From Obelidium mucronatum (lineage: Eukaryota > Chytridiomycota > Chytridiomycetes > Chytridiales > Chytriomycetaceae): a stretch of 64,000 bases of DNA. Positions 1 through 9,704 of this stretch are shown in pieces. Both the position numbers and the translations under genes were made by a program. Numbering within the stretch: position 1 is the stretch's first letter; each line of letters begins with the position of its first letter. Below the pieces are notes generated by a model. That model ran no database searches. It was not told the DNA's origin and saw only the letters and a program-made list of their open reading frames with translations. The stretch lies in NCBI GenBank assembly GCA_025765595.1, contig JAIVFH010000003.1, positions 62,001 through 126,000 on the forward strand, read 5' to 3'.

Positions 1-3000
1 GGATATTTGGCGATCAGAGTCTTCTGATTCAAGGACAAAGAACGCCGTCTTGTTGGGCAGCAGTGGAATTGGGAAGGTATACAATTTATAAGAATCAACA
101 AAGCGAATTTGCTCAGATCTCTCTTTTATACAGACCCAAATGACTAGATGGTTGCAAAGCCAGATCTGCGAAAATGAAATACTATGGTATTCAAGAATAT
201 TCATTTTAATCTACTAAAAGTTAAAAAAAAACAGTGTAAGTACGGCACAAGAACACAAAAAAACGAAAGCGTTGTTGTGCTGGAGCAAAGTCTTCATCAG
301 CTTTTTGGATCAGATTTCCCTTAATGACGCCTTAATGGTTATGATGGAGGAACATCAAGAGCAAAAAGAGTTGAAAGAAGCTGCTATGGGAGAAGTTGTT
401 TGCCATCGGCTTTCAATTGAGGCAAAGGAAGTTTACCAAGACTATCTCTCCCGACACTACCAATCCACCTCAATTTCACGGCATGCAACACAGCATACGA
501 CAATTGGAAGAGTCGTCAATGATGATTCTGAGGATTTTACATTGGAAACCAATGGCTCTGTTGACCCTATGAAAGAAAAACTGACTCAATATATGGCAAA
601 AGTTCCAAAAACACTACTTCGAATAATGAGTGCGTTAAAGCTACCTGCCTCATATCTTGAAGCATTGCTTCCTATTTCTGGAATCGCGTTGGAGCCGTCC
701 TTTCTAATACATGTAAAAGGAATGGCGACAGCTCTGCAACACATTTTTAATGCATTCATTGAAGCTGGACTCAGGATGTGTTTTATTATTGATGATATTC
801 ATTGGTGTGACTCGTTCTCGTTGGAATTGGCTGCTGACTTGTTGAGAAAATGCCCTTCGATTCTATTTGTTTTCTCAGCAAGACCTTTGGAGGTATGGTA
901 AAACTTTCAATGTACAATCTCTTAATTTGTTTGCAGGAGTGGAGTCTTGCCGTCTCTGATCAGTTCCAACTCATTCTCGAGCAGAATATCAATCAAATTA
1001 AAATCGGAGCTCTTAATGCGTATGGCATTGAGAATATGCTGCGCGATCGTTTGGCTGGTCAACCATTGATCAAGTTCAAATCTGTAAACCTGGATATTGT
1101 TCGAGAAATTCTTGATAAGGGTCAGGGGAATCCTATGGTCACAGATATCCTCATCAACACTCTCTTTGAAAACAATTTACTATGCGTAAAGAATGGCACT
1201 TTGACACGAGAAGAAGGAAAAGAGTTGCTTTTGGGGATGGGGTCCACAACTGCGGTTGTCGCCCAATTTGACAAATTGACAGCACCCATGAAAACACTTT
1301 TGCGAGTATTTGCCATGGCGGGACAGCTTACATTCAAGCTGTCAGAAATGTGCTCCACATTAAAGATCTTAAAGGACACTGCTACTGAAGACATTGGAGT
1401 CGATATAACAGCGGAAGGGATATTAGAATTGATTCAAGAGCAGGATAAATACAAATTCGTTAAGTTTACAGATGATGTGAATGAATTGGGATTTTGTCAC
1501 TACTTGATTCAGCAGGGGATTATAAGTGCTATGGTTCCCTCAAAGAGAGAAGAAATTAGGACTGCATTCGTCACGTATTACGAAAAGGCTGTGGAGGCCG
1601 AAACTGACGCGAGGGAAAGATCTTTCCTTCGGCAGTCATTGATTTTTCATTTGATTAAGGGACATGGAAATGAAGACAAGAAGAAAGTGCATATGTATGA
1701 AGCCTTTGTTGAAGCCGGCGAAGCAAACCAGATTACAGACGCTCTTGCGTACTACGAGAATGTAGGATCATTTGATTCTTCTTTGAACTGCGCGGATTCT
1801 GTCTTCAAAAAAGTGAGAGAGTGTCGAATATTGTCGAAATTGCACTTTGAAAAAGGGTAAGCGAGAGCCGTCGATATGAACTATTTTTTTACTAATATTG
1901 ATATTCATAAGCAATATTGAATTGTCTTTTGCCCTCGGAAAACTTGGACTTGAAGTTGTTGGTTGTGGCAAACATCTTTTGAGTCAGAATTGGCTTGGCT
2001 TGGCCTGCCGAATTTACCCACTTATTGGAAAAATCACCAAAGTGGCAGATGCCAAAAATAGTGACGCCGAAATGGCGGCCCAAGCCCTGCCGATTTTATT
2101 CAAATTGTATCCTAATATGCAACTCGCCGCAGCCAACCTTGGAGCAGGTCAGTTGAAAAGACCCAGCAATGAGGATGAGCAGCAAAATATAGTGAGGGAA
2201 ATTATTGATCTTGTTTGGACACTTCTCTGTTGCTTTGAACACACCCGACCTGGCCCTGAACTCTTCCTCCTCTCCCTGCTTATCACACCGCCAAGCGTCG
2301 TTTCAAAAGCACACAAAGAGCATTATCAATGCCAAGCATTTTCACTTCTTGCTACGTCTGCAAAACTGTTTCGGTTTGAATCGCTGTATACAGTTTGTAT
2401 CAATCGATCCAACAAACTCTTTGCTGCCATATACTCTGAAGAATACCAAGAGCGCTTGAGTCCTTATGAAGCATCAATTTTATCCCATATTCACGAGATA
2501 TCTGGTCTTTTATGCGTTTTGGAGCAGAATTATTCACTCGCAGTCGTTCTTCAGCGAAATGGATTTCTTTTACTGGCAAATCAAGGTCAAGGGTCAACAG
2601 AAAAGGCATTTATGATGTGGCAAGGCTCTCGGGTGAATGTACAACGAATGGGTCATCATGAGGAAATTCTACGCCAGTGGTTCGAAGACCGAGATTGTAA
2701 ATACTACCACAAGGGAGTGAAACCATTTTTTCTTGCCGAAGCAACGAGCTACATTGCAAGCTCGCTCGCAAATTTAAATGAGATGGTAATGGCCGACGTG
2801 CTGCTGAAGGAATGTTGCCAGCATATCCAGAATATCAAAACACCCTTTCATGACCCCATTCGAGTCATTCATCTTCATTTAAATTGTATGCGAGTTATAG
2901 TGTGTCAGACTTTGTTGAATGGAGGGGCATGTCCTATTGAAGAACATCTGTGCGTTATTAAGTCTCTACTTTCGAAACTTACACTGGTTCGTGCATAGTT

Positions 3001-3600
3001 TTAATTGGTCGAGGCTCATATTCCTGAATGTGGTATATTTATTTCAAACAGGCAGAGTTTGCAATTTCTCGTTGGTTGCAATTCTTATTAATCTCAATAG
3101 ACCTAATTCTGCACCATATCCAACGCAAAAAACAAAACACCACGTCCAAAGAGTTTTCCGGAATTCGAAAACTTGTGTTGTACATACTGCAATACATTCG
3201 GCGATGTTCTGTTCGATATCTTCAGAAAGTAGCTGCTGCAACGATACATGTGTGGAGAAACTTCAACACCACCAAGTTCATTAAATTGGCAGAAGAAGCT
3301 GTGGATTATGTTGTTTCAGAAAGGATTTCATTACCCGATATCCAAGTGACGATGATGCAGTCAAGGATATGGCAAGCCAAAGGTCTAGTCCTCGAAAAAC
3401 TCAAGCCTGACTCGATGAATGTTTGGATGAACGAGTCGGAGCAGCTGAGACTTGCATTTACCGGGTTCAAGCACAGTTGGGAGCTTCATCTTATAGGATC
3501 GATGTTTGGATTTGCCTGTCTGTACAAAAATGTGCAGGCCAAGGACCAACTTAAGAAGCATGTGCAGCTTTCCGATGTCCGCCCGTCTTTAAATATGTAG
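1..3600 (+). CDS. ADCY10-like STAND ATPase / TPR protein, 3' part (5' end outside window)
   Basis: Partial multi-exon gene that is already coding at base 2. The first exon (to about 75) ends in a Walker A loop, GSSGIGK, followed by a GT donor. The next exon (from about 140) restores the Thr of GKT. A Walker B-like stretch, IIDDIHWCDSFS, lies near 785-820; DDxHWxD is typical of the AAA/STAND module of class III cyclases such as soluble adenylyl cyclase ADCY10. After it come about 800 residues of helical, TPR-like sequence to the stop at 3598-3600. Introns inferred: about 893-935, 1859-1911 and 2990-3052, plus at least two before 270 whose junctions I could not fix. No cyclase catalytic domain is visible; if present it would lie upstream. 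In family members this region is regulatory. The cyclase identity is inference; the ATPase plus TPR architecture is what the sequence shows. Confidence 0.6.
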
Positions 3601-3627
3601 AATATATGAGGAATAAAGATATATTGA

Positions 3628-3690
3628 CTGTTGACGGTGCGTTGTTTGGACGCGATACCATGCACCCAGCCAGTTTCATTCACCATCACC
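3628..3690 (+). pseudogene. Displaced fragment resembling DHX34 exon 1
   Basis: About 61 bp directly after the ADCY10-like stop are roughly 79% identical, without gaps, to 9728-9788 in DHX34 exon 1. Both encode a VDxxxFGRDxxHPAxF core. Many of the differences are G or C in the exon but A or T here, which suggests a decayed copy. It lies in the interval between two convergent genes and keeps no start or splice context. See findings. Confidence 0.6.
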
Positions 3691-3788
3691 ATACATCTTT
3701 CATGTGAGGATTCGTATCTAAAAGTATCAATTGGAAGCAAATTTATTTCTGTGTTCATGGTCTTTCGAATACCCAAAGATAAAAGTGG

Positions 3789-6485
3789 TTACAGAATACG
3801 ATCTCGTAGAGATAAATCAACAATTAATTTTTCTTCGTCCTTCTCTTCCTTCCGAGAAGTTGTTCCCAAAAAAAGGGGTTTTGTTAAAACTCCCCATAAG
3901 AGCCACGGTAGTGAAATTGGTTGACAAAGAACAAAAGTGAACATATTGCTGAAGGCCCACCACTGCGACAAACAAGCCATAAGAAAAAGGCCACAGGCAG
4001 AAACAAACAGATCAGCCCATAATCCTGGAGCCTTTTTCGTCCATCCAGTTGGCCTTTTGTGTAAAGTTTCAGGAAGTCGATAACTGACCCAACATTTCAC
4101 GAACATAATTGGCTTCAGAACGACCAAAGGAAGGACAATAAATGATGACTGCAGCAAAAGGGAAATAGATGCCAATAGGGAGCTGAGCGTTGTGATTAAA
4201 GAAAGTCCTTTTGCTTTCGCATGGAAGACAACTGGGGCGATAAAGAGCGGAATGATGATGACAGATGTTCCCACAATTGTATAGACAACATACTATAGAA
4301 TGGTATTGAACGTTAATACGCCGATCAGTAAAGAAGAAAAAAAGAAAAGATTACGGGTTGAAGCCAATTTGGAGGACGTCCTGGAACAAGTAAAGTCACA
4401 ATCAAGTAAACAAGAAAATCGACATCAGTAAATGCGAAATCCGATGGATTCAACAGAATCAGGTACTCCGCATATGAGCGAGCGGCGTATAAGCCCTGTG
4501 GCAGCCTCATGAAATAGCGGTAACCTCGAATCAGCCAGTTGTTGTCTATCCACGCTGATTGCCACACAGCAAGATCTCCATATAAAAAACGTTGAATTTG
4601 GGCTTTCCATTCGTCACACGTTTCGACACGAGTATCTGCGCACTTCACCGAGGGAAGGCGGATACAGTTCAGTGCTTTCGACTCCATCTGGTCGTGAGAG
4701 GTATGAATCATCGGTGACAGAATCTCTGTACCATGCACTTTGTTGACATAGGAAGCCACGCGAAACCATGTCTTTCCAGCGGTCTGCTGACGTTCCATGA
4801 TCCAAAGCAAGCCTGCTTGCGTTGGTTGGAATAATGATTCTCCAAGGCACTGGAAGCGAGTCAAGTTGCTTGCCTAACGTTTTCGTTACAGAAAGGAAGT
4901 ATGCTTTATCTACTTACGTGGGCATTTCGGACAGTTAAACTTGGAGTACTTGCATCCACCCAAGATGGAACACATTCCATCTGCGCAGCCCATTCCCAAA
5001 AGCTTCCTGGCTCAATGGTATCGCGGTCATCCATAGTAATGAAAGATACATCATCTACATCGGCTTTGCAATACAGAGATGCGCCAGTCATCCCGGAGAT
5101 GTACGCCTGCACTTCACCTGGATTGCGAAGCACAGGTTTTCGGTGCAGTTTCCAGCGGTGCTCACATAAAAACCGTAGTTCTAAGAGCTGCTGCGAATTA
5201 AAACGGCTACCAGTCCGTGAGAGAGAAGACAGATCTCCCGCCGCAAGGTGTGCTACAAGTTCATCGCCTCCAAAGCAAGTTTCCCCCAGAGCACGATAGT
5301 GTTTTCCATTAACGGATATGCATCCTCCGTAGTTGGTTGCCTGATGAACGAAAGGGATGAGTAATGATCAAGATACTGCCTGATTACCTGAGGCGAGCCT
5401 GAATGAATAAAACTCATCACATCCCCAAGCGCACCCCATTTCCAACCAACGTGCTGTTCCGGACGAATGCGAATGTACGTGATCTTTGCTCCGTTCTGTT
5501 CATCATCAAATTCTTCTTGCAATTGTCTCCAAACATAGACCTCTTCAAGCAATGCGACAACTTTATCGAATGTATCGGATTGAGTCTGGGAAACGATCGC
5601 CAGATGCAATAGCCCATTTGATGATGGGCGGGGTTGCTTAACCGCCACTTCCATTGGGTGTAACGTATTGCGCAAAGTAGTTCGAATCGACTGGGAAAGG
5701 CCTGATACATCGCTGACGCCACCATGACAATCTCTTTGCTTTCCGCTTGTCATAAAGGGGTGCGCAATAATGACGCGCTTTTGAATACCCTCCGTCAGGA
5801 CCTATGGACCGTTGTTAGAAATTGAAAGCAACAATGGAACTTACTAACCCTATCGTACGTCAGTCTTGCGAACGAAGAGCGGTTCGGATAAATGGATTCA
5901 AGGGCCTTCGTGTCAATAAACAACGAAATCACGGAAATAATTGAGTATCGTAGCACACGATAAGTCATACGATGTAATAAAAAGAAGAGTCTGTAACAAG
6001 TTAGTCATTTCAACAGGGCGCTTTAAGACATACATTGCGAAAATAAAGAGGTTGGTCTCGCTAAAACTAGTATAAATGGGAGTTGTTGCCAAAGAATATA
6101 TGCTAGTTGTAATTAGGCTTGAAGTAAACGCAAGCCACACTACAACTTTTGCGCGAACTTCCTTGGGCTCTGTAAATTCAGGGAGCTCGGATTCATTCGG
6201 CTTCGGCATAATGGAGGAAAATGCGGTTGAAGCATTAGAACCGGTTAGCAAGGAAGACGCAACAAGGAACTGGCTGTCACTTGGTTGAGTCGAGCTGGAA
6301 GTTTTCGTTTCGTTCGACAGAATGGAAGCGGAATCAGCTTCCCACAGACGACTACCGCCTGAGACCGGCACCTTCGCACTGTTTGGTCGCAGAGAAGCTA
6401 CGGAAACCCCGCCTTTCTGACTTTCATCTGATAATGAAATGAGTTGAGTTGAGGAGCGTCCAAAGATACACGGACCTTCTTCCAT
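3789..6485 (-). CDS. Multi-pass GT2-like membrane glycosyltransferase
   Basis: Starts at ATG 6485 with a Ser-rich cytosolic tail of about 110 residues, then two hydrophobic segments (about 6020-6150). A luminal or cytosolic catalytic-type region follows: VIIAHPF, GWKWGALGDV (comparable to the KxGALN of GT2 enzymes), and ITMDDRDTIEPG (acidic DxD-like motif, about 5020-5050). Further on comes EWKAQIQRFLYGDLAVW (about 4570-4615), a QxxRW-like motif with Phe for Trp. The C-terminus (about 4400-3850) holds several transmembrane helices. This order matches processive GT2 enzymes of the chitin, hyaluronan or cellulose synthase type, but it is not a canonical fungal chitin synthase. Short introns inferred near 6001-6030, 5810-5850, 5345-5390, 4880-4915 and 4275-4350. 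For example, joining SGSPQ to ATNYGG across 5345-5390 restores the frame. Probably makes or modifies a wall polysaccharide; substrate unknown. Confidence 0.55.
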
Positions 6486-6555
6486 TCTTTCGCAATTTTT
6501 TTATGTAAATGATCACTTACTTTTTTTCGAGTGAATTTTTTTTTGAACATTTTTG

Positions 6556-6572
6556 GTAGCTAAAAATAGCTA
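6556..6572. repeat. Left arm of 17-bp perfect inverted repeat
   Basis: gtagctaaaaatagcta, the exact reverse complement of 7364-7380. The arm is itself nearly palindromic (TAGCTA around an A run). The pair brackets the small secreted-protein gene at 6782-7330. Confidence 0.8.
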
Positions 6573-6781
6573 GCAGTTAAACACGGAATGTAGTCAGTCC
6601 TCTTTTCAATTTTACTAGCTAGACTTAATCGATGTGAAACGATTTTAAATTCTCACTGCTTTCGAATAGAACTTTAGGAGAGCATGAAGCGTTGTTACGT
6701 GCCATGATTGAAATACGTACAAATTTTAGCAAAAATTTTATTTTTGATACACAGGCGGTTTTCAATCAAACAAACAGAAGT

Positions 6782-7330
6782 TCAAAGTGATGGAAGCAAT
6801 TCAACACGGCAAAAAAAAGCAGCGGAGCAATAAGGTGAGAAGAAGGAGAAGAAGAGGAAATCATGTAGCCCTTGGTTATACTTGGTGCCACTGCCGTTGC
6901 AAGAGCTGAGCGCAGTTCTGTAGTAGTCGTCGGCGAAGGAACGACAGTACAGAGAGACGGAACCCCATCGGCCTATCAAAGTACATTTAGATTCAACCCT
7001 GAAAGAAAGGGGAGCAATTATTTGGACCCTTACGATGACTTTCGCCATTTGAACGGACAAAGAGTCGCAGTTTGACTGGACCAAACAAGAATTAAAGGTT
7101 GCTGTATTCTCAGCAGCGTGGCTGCAAATAGTAACCAAAATTGGGATGGAAACAGGGTATTTCAGACCAATCCCACCAAGACAAGGCAGTGAACATGGAG
7201 GGACAAAATCCCACAAATTGTTGATCGAATCAACCAAAGATGAGGGAGTGGATGTGTTGAACTGGGCCAAGACGGCAACAACAGCAGAGGACAAAAGAAG
7301 GAGGAGCATTAAATTCTTTTTTTTCTCCAT
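6782..7330 (-). CDS. Small CFEM-like secreted cysteine protein
   Basis: 182-codon ORF starting at ATG 7330. The first 22 residues are a clear signal peptide: charged MEKKK, a leucine-rich core, and an AxA-like end at VLAQ. The mature part contains PPCSLPC, an isolated Cys about 20 residues later, then CLVQSNC, and further Cys residues (KCTLIG, LYCRS, SSCNG). Cysteine spacing and the PxCxxxC opening recall fungal CFEM domains, but the usual central CxC pair is missing, so this is CFEM-like rather than canonical. The last 30 residues are hydrophobic and aromatic (FLFFSFFS then a Cys-rich end). They could be a membrane or GPI-type tail, or translated sequence beyond a missed splice site. A GTAAGG...CAG pair near 7040-7000 was tested, but removing it creates a stop. 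Likely role: cell surface or secreted; function unknown. Confidence 0.5.
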   Translation of the reverse strand: MEKKKNLMLLLLLSSAVVAVLAQFNTSTPSSLVDSINNLWDFVPPCSLPCLGGIGLKYPVSIPILVTICSHAAENTATFNSCLVQSNCDSLSVQMAKVIVRVQIIAPLSFRVESKCTLIGRWGSVSLYCRSFADDYYRTALSSCNGSGTKYNQGLHDFLFFSFFSPYCSAAFFCRVELLPSL

Positions 7331-7363
7331 GACGCGTTTTAGCTCGTTTTAATATTCTGCACT

Positions 7364-7380
7364 TAGCTATTTTTAGCTAC
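7364..7380. repeat. Right arm of 17-bp perfect inverted repeat
   Basis: tagctatttttagctac, the exact reverse complement of 6556-6572. It lies upstream of the CFEM-like gene (start at 7330) and just past the 3' end of the next minus-strand gene (stop at 7393). This could place one arm in a promoter and the other in the downstream region. Confidence 0.8.
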
Positions 7381-7392
7381 AGTTACATTAGT

Positions 7393-8196
7393 TCATTGCA
7401 AGGCGAAATTTTTCTTGCATTGTTGAACATTCCAACGACCTGCACATTTATGAGATTTGCATCCTTTACATCTTCTAGCCGATCTCGCTGGACCAATTTC
7501 GTCATTGAACTTATAAACTCGTTTCTTTTTTTTTTTCGCCGATTGCTCAATCTGATCCGTTGCATCAGCGTCTGAAGGAGTCTGAGGAGAAAATCTTGAA
7601 GTAGTACAGGCAATAAAAGTGACTGGCTTGTAGTCATTAACGTAGGCTGCAGTAGTCTGTAGGACGGCAGTAGCTTGAGCAGAGGAAGATGAAGCAACTG
7701 GGGTAACAAAGCCAGCTGCTGGGACTGCAGCACAAACATCAGAGCTTGAAGAAGCAACGGTGGGATCAGCATAACCTGAAGTGCTTCTCATTGTGATCGC
7801 CAGCTTATTAAATGTGTTTGGGTGAGTTGGCACTGAAATGTTGGTGGTAGGAGTGGGGACAACAGGATTCAGCGAGGAGCGAAACATAAACGTTGCCGGA
7901 ATTGTGACTCTTTGGAAACTGGTGTCACTTATATCAAGATGTGATCGTGGGTCAATTGCAAAATCTTTAGAGTTGTGTTTGGTATGACACGTCGAAACAG
8001 ATGGTCTGCAAAACACTTCAGAGCAGCCGACAATGCAAAATGGGCACACATCTAAGTCGATGAAGTCGGATGCAGCAAACTGGCTCAAGAATGGAAATTG
8101 ATCGTAAAAGCGCTTTCCTGGTGGAAGAAGAAGAGAAGCTGAATCCATTGAAAATGACCGCGATGGGTACCTAGAGAAAACCTGGTTCCTAGGCAT
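7393..8196 (-). CDS. Unknown protein with C-terminal Cys/His cluster
   Basis: Single open frame of 267 codons from ATG 8196. The N-terminal third has CPFCIVGCSEVFC and further Cys/His. The middle is a Ser/Thr/Ala-rich, low-complexity stretch (about residues 110-215). A basic patch, SAKKKKKRVYKF, is a possible nuclear localisation signal. The end has CKGCKSHKCAGRW followed by a further Cys, a C-x2-C-x3-H-x-C arrangement that could bind zinc. I do not recognise the family. Acidic and basic segments plus possible zinc ligands would fit a nuclear nucleic-acid-binding protein, but that is inference. Codon use is less biased than in the conserved genes nearby, and an unseen intron is possible. Confidence 0.45.
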   Translation of the reverse strand: MPRNQVFSRYPSRSFSMDSASLLLPPGKRFYDQFPFLSQFAASDFIDLDVCPFCIVGCSEVFCRPSVSTCHTKHNSKDFAIDPRSHLDISDTSFQRVTIPATFMFRSSLNPVVPTPTTNISVPTHPNTFNKLAITMRSTSGYADPTVASSSSDVCAAVPAAGFVTPVASSSSAQATAVLQTTAAYVNDYKPVTFIACTTSRFSPQTPSDADATDQIEQSAKKKKKRVYKFNDEIGPARSARRCKGCKSHKCAGRWNVQQCKKNFALQ

Positions 8197-9704
8197 GAGT
8201 CATTGGATCAAATCATGTCTCTAACCTGGTCCGTACGGGATCAGGTCTCATGAGGTGGGAACCAACCTGAACAAAAAAATAATTTTATTTCGTGTGATCA
8301 CTAACATCCAAATGCTACTTAAATTACTTAAAAAAGGCAGAAAGACTGGCACTGGCAGCAGTCAACACTTTTTTTCACGCATCATTCCAATCAACTACAA
8401 TGTAAACAAAACTTCCTCAAATCAATCTCTTCTTCGCAGGTTTCTTCGCGAGAGCTGTCGAAACCTCGCATTTACTGAAACCATGGCTGCGACGCCCAGC
8501 AGTTGCATTCCCAAGGAAAGGTTCGCAGGTGACAAGTCACTTGCCTGGTTGCAGTCACGTAATTATGAATCAGGAACAAAAAATTCCGATTTCAGTCAAG
8601 ACCGCACGGCCGATCTCATCCACCGTAAGCAGTCGCTCATGCTTCAGGCCCGATAAACGTATGGGTTAAACGAAGAACCCAGTTCTAAAAATGGGCATTA
8701 TCTTCCAACATACTTTCGCCACATGGATCAATCCAAAGACCACGAAGGCAATCAGTGTTCTATACATCATTTGCAGAGTTTCTTGGTTTCAAGATTATGT
8801 GACAAGTCGGCAAGTCTGTCCTCGAACAGTTTGTTGATACTGGTCAATCTTGGATTACATCCATTCTCTGGACCTGGCAAGAATAAGGTCGGTTCCCTAA
8901 GCAACCATCAGTTCGCATTTGGCATTTGGGGTCTTCCCAGGAATCGGGGGTGGTAAAAGGACTGGGAACTTGCTAAGGAAATCCCAACGCAAACGCAAGC
9001 TTATCGAAAAGTTTCTGAGTTCAACAGAGGGAGGCTTTGTGCCAAATGGTTTCTGGACCAAGTGGATCCTATTGTTGCCCCTTGCAACATTTTGCACACT
9101 TCTCTTGCGCCTTCATCAAGTCGCTGATCTCTAACTTTATTACTTCAAAGCATCTTGTGACTTGCATTTTCGTTAGACGCTCACCAACGATTTACAATTT
9201 ATAATCTATTTGATAGTGAGGTTTCGCAGGCAATAAATGTTAGGAAGATTTGTGGCGATGGCCACAAATTCACTTGAAAGACCTGATTTTTTTTTCATTG
9301 GCCACAAGGATCTCTTTCTGACAGTTCTGTGTTCACTGTAAGGAAAAATAGAAGAAATAATATGCAATCACAGAGAGCACTATAACTAAATTGTTCTTGT
9401 GGCAACCCCTGCTGTTGCTTGATGAACCACGACGGTTGTTCTCTTGAATGTCTGTAAAAACCGCAAAATAGAGGGCTACCTTTAGAAACTTGATGCTCAG
9501 GAGAGAGATCAATTGATTTTGAGGTCAGAAAGCGGACAAAGCAGTGCTGGCAGGCGTGGTGCTGTTCATTCTCACCAAAAACAACAGCACCGCCCACCAC
9601 TTATGCCACAACATTGAAACTTAACAGAAATAAAGAAAAACAGATGATTAACGAATATCCGTTCTTTATTGGGCAGGTGGTAGCGTTGAAAAAATCATTC
9701 AATA
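8197..9704. other. Gene-poor interval without a supported gene
   Basis: About 1.5 kb between a minus-strand gene and the DHX34 start. Short open stretches exist, for example an ATG at about 8484 followed by about 57 codons with a plausible GTAAGC donor at about 8624, and a stretch at 8919-9134 ending in a hydrophobic run. No splice path joins them without early stops, and no family is recognisable. They could be a decayed gene or a fast-evolving lineage-specific gene. The interval also holds a small hairpin (9248-9269). Nothing else was identified. Confidence 0.4.
9248..9269. repeat. Small perfect hairpin
   Basis: atttgtggc-gatg-gccacaaat: nine-base perfect stem with a four-base loop in non-coding DNA about 450 bp upstream of DHX34. 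No terminator or regulatory role can be assigned. Confidence 0.5.

Noticed and set aside
7000..7045. A 35-bp GTAAGG...CAG intron in the CFEM-like gene
   Set aside because: Removing it leads straight to a stop codon, while the unspliced frame stays open.
8255..8656. 133-codon plus-strand ORF
   Set aside because: Begins at a GTG, has no recognisable domain, and no splice path extends it. Kept only as part of an unresolved interval.
9295..9600. 101-codon minus-strand ORF
   Set aside because: No ATG at the start (GTG only) and no family similarity seen.
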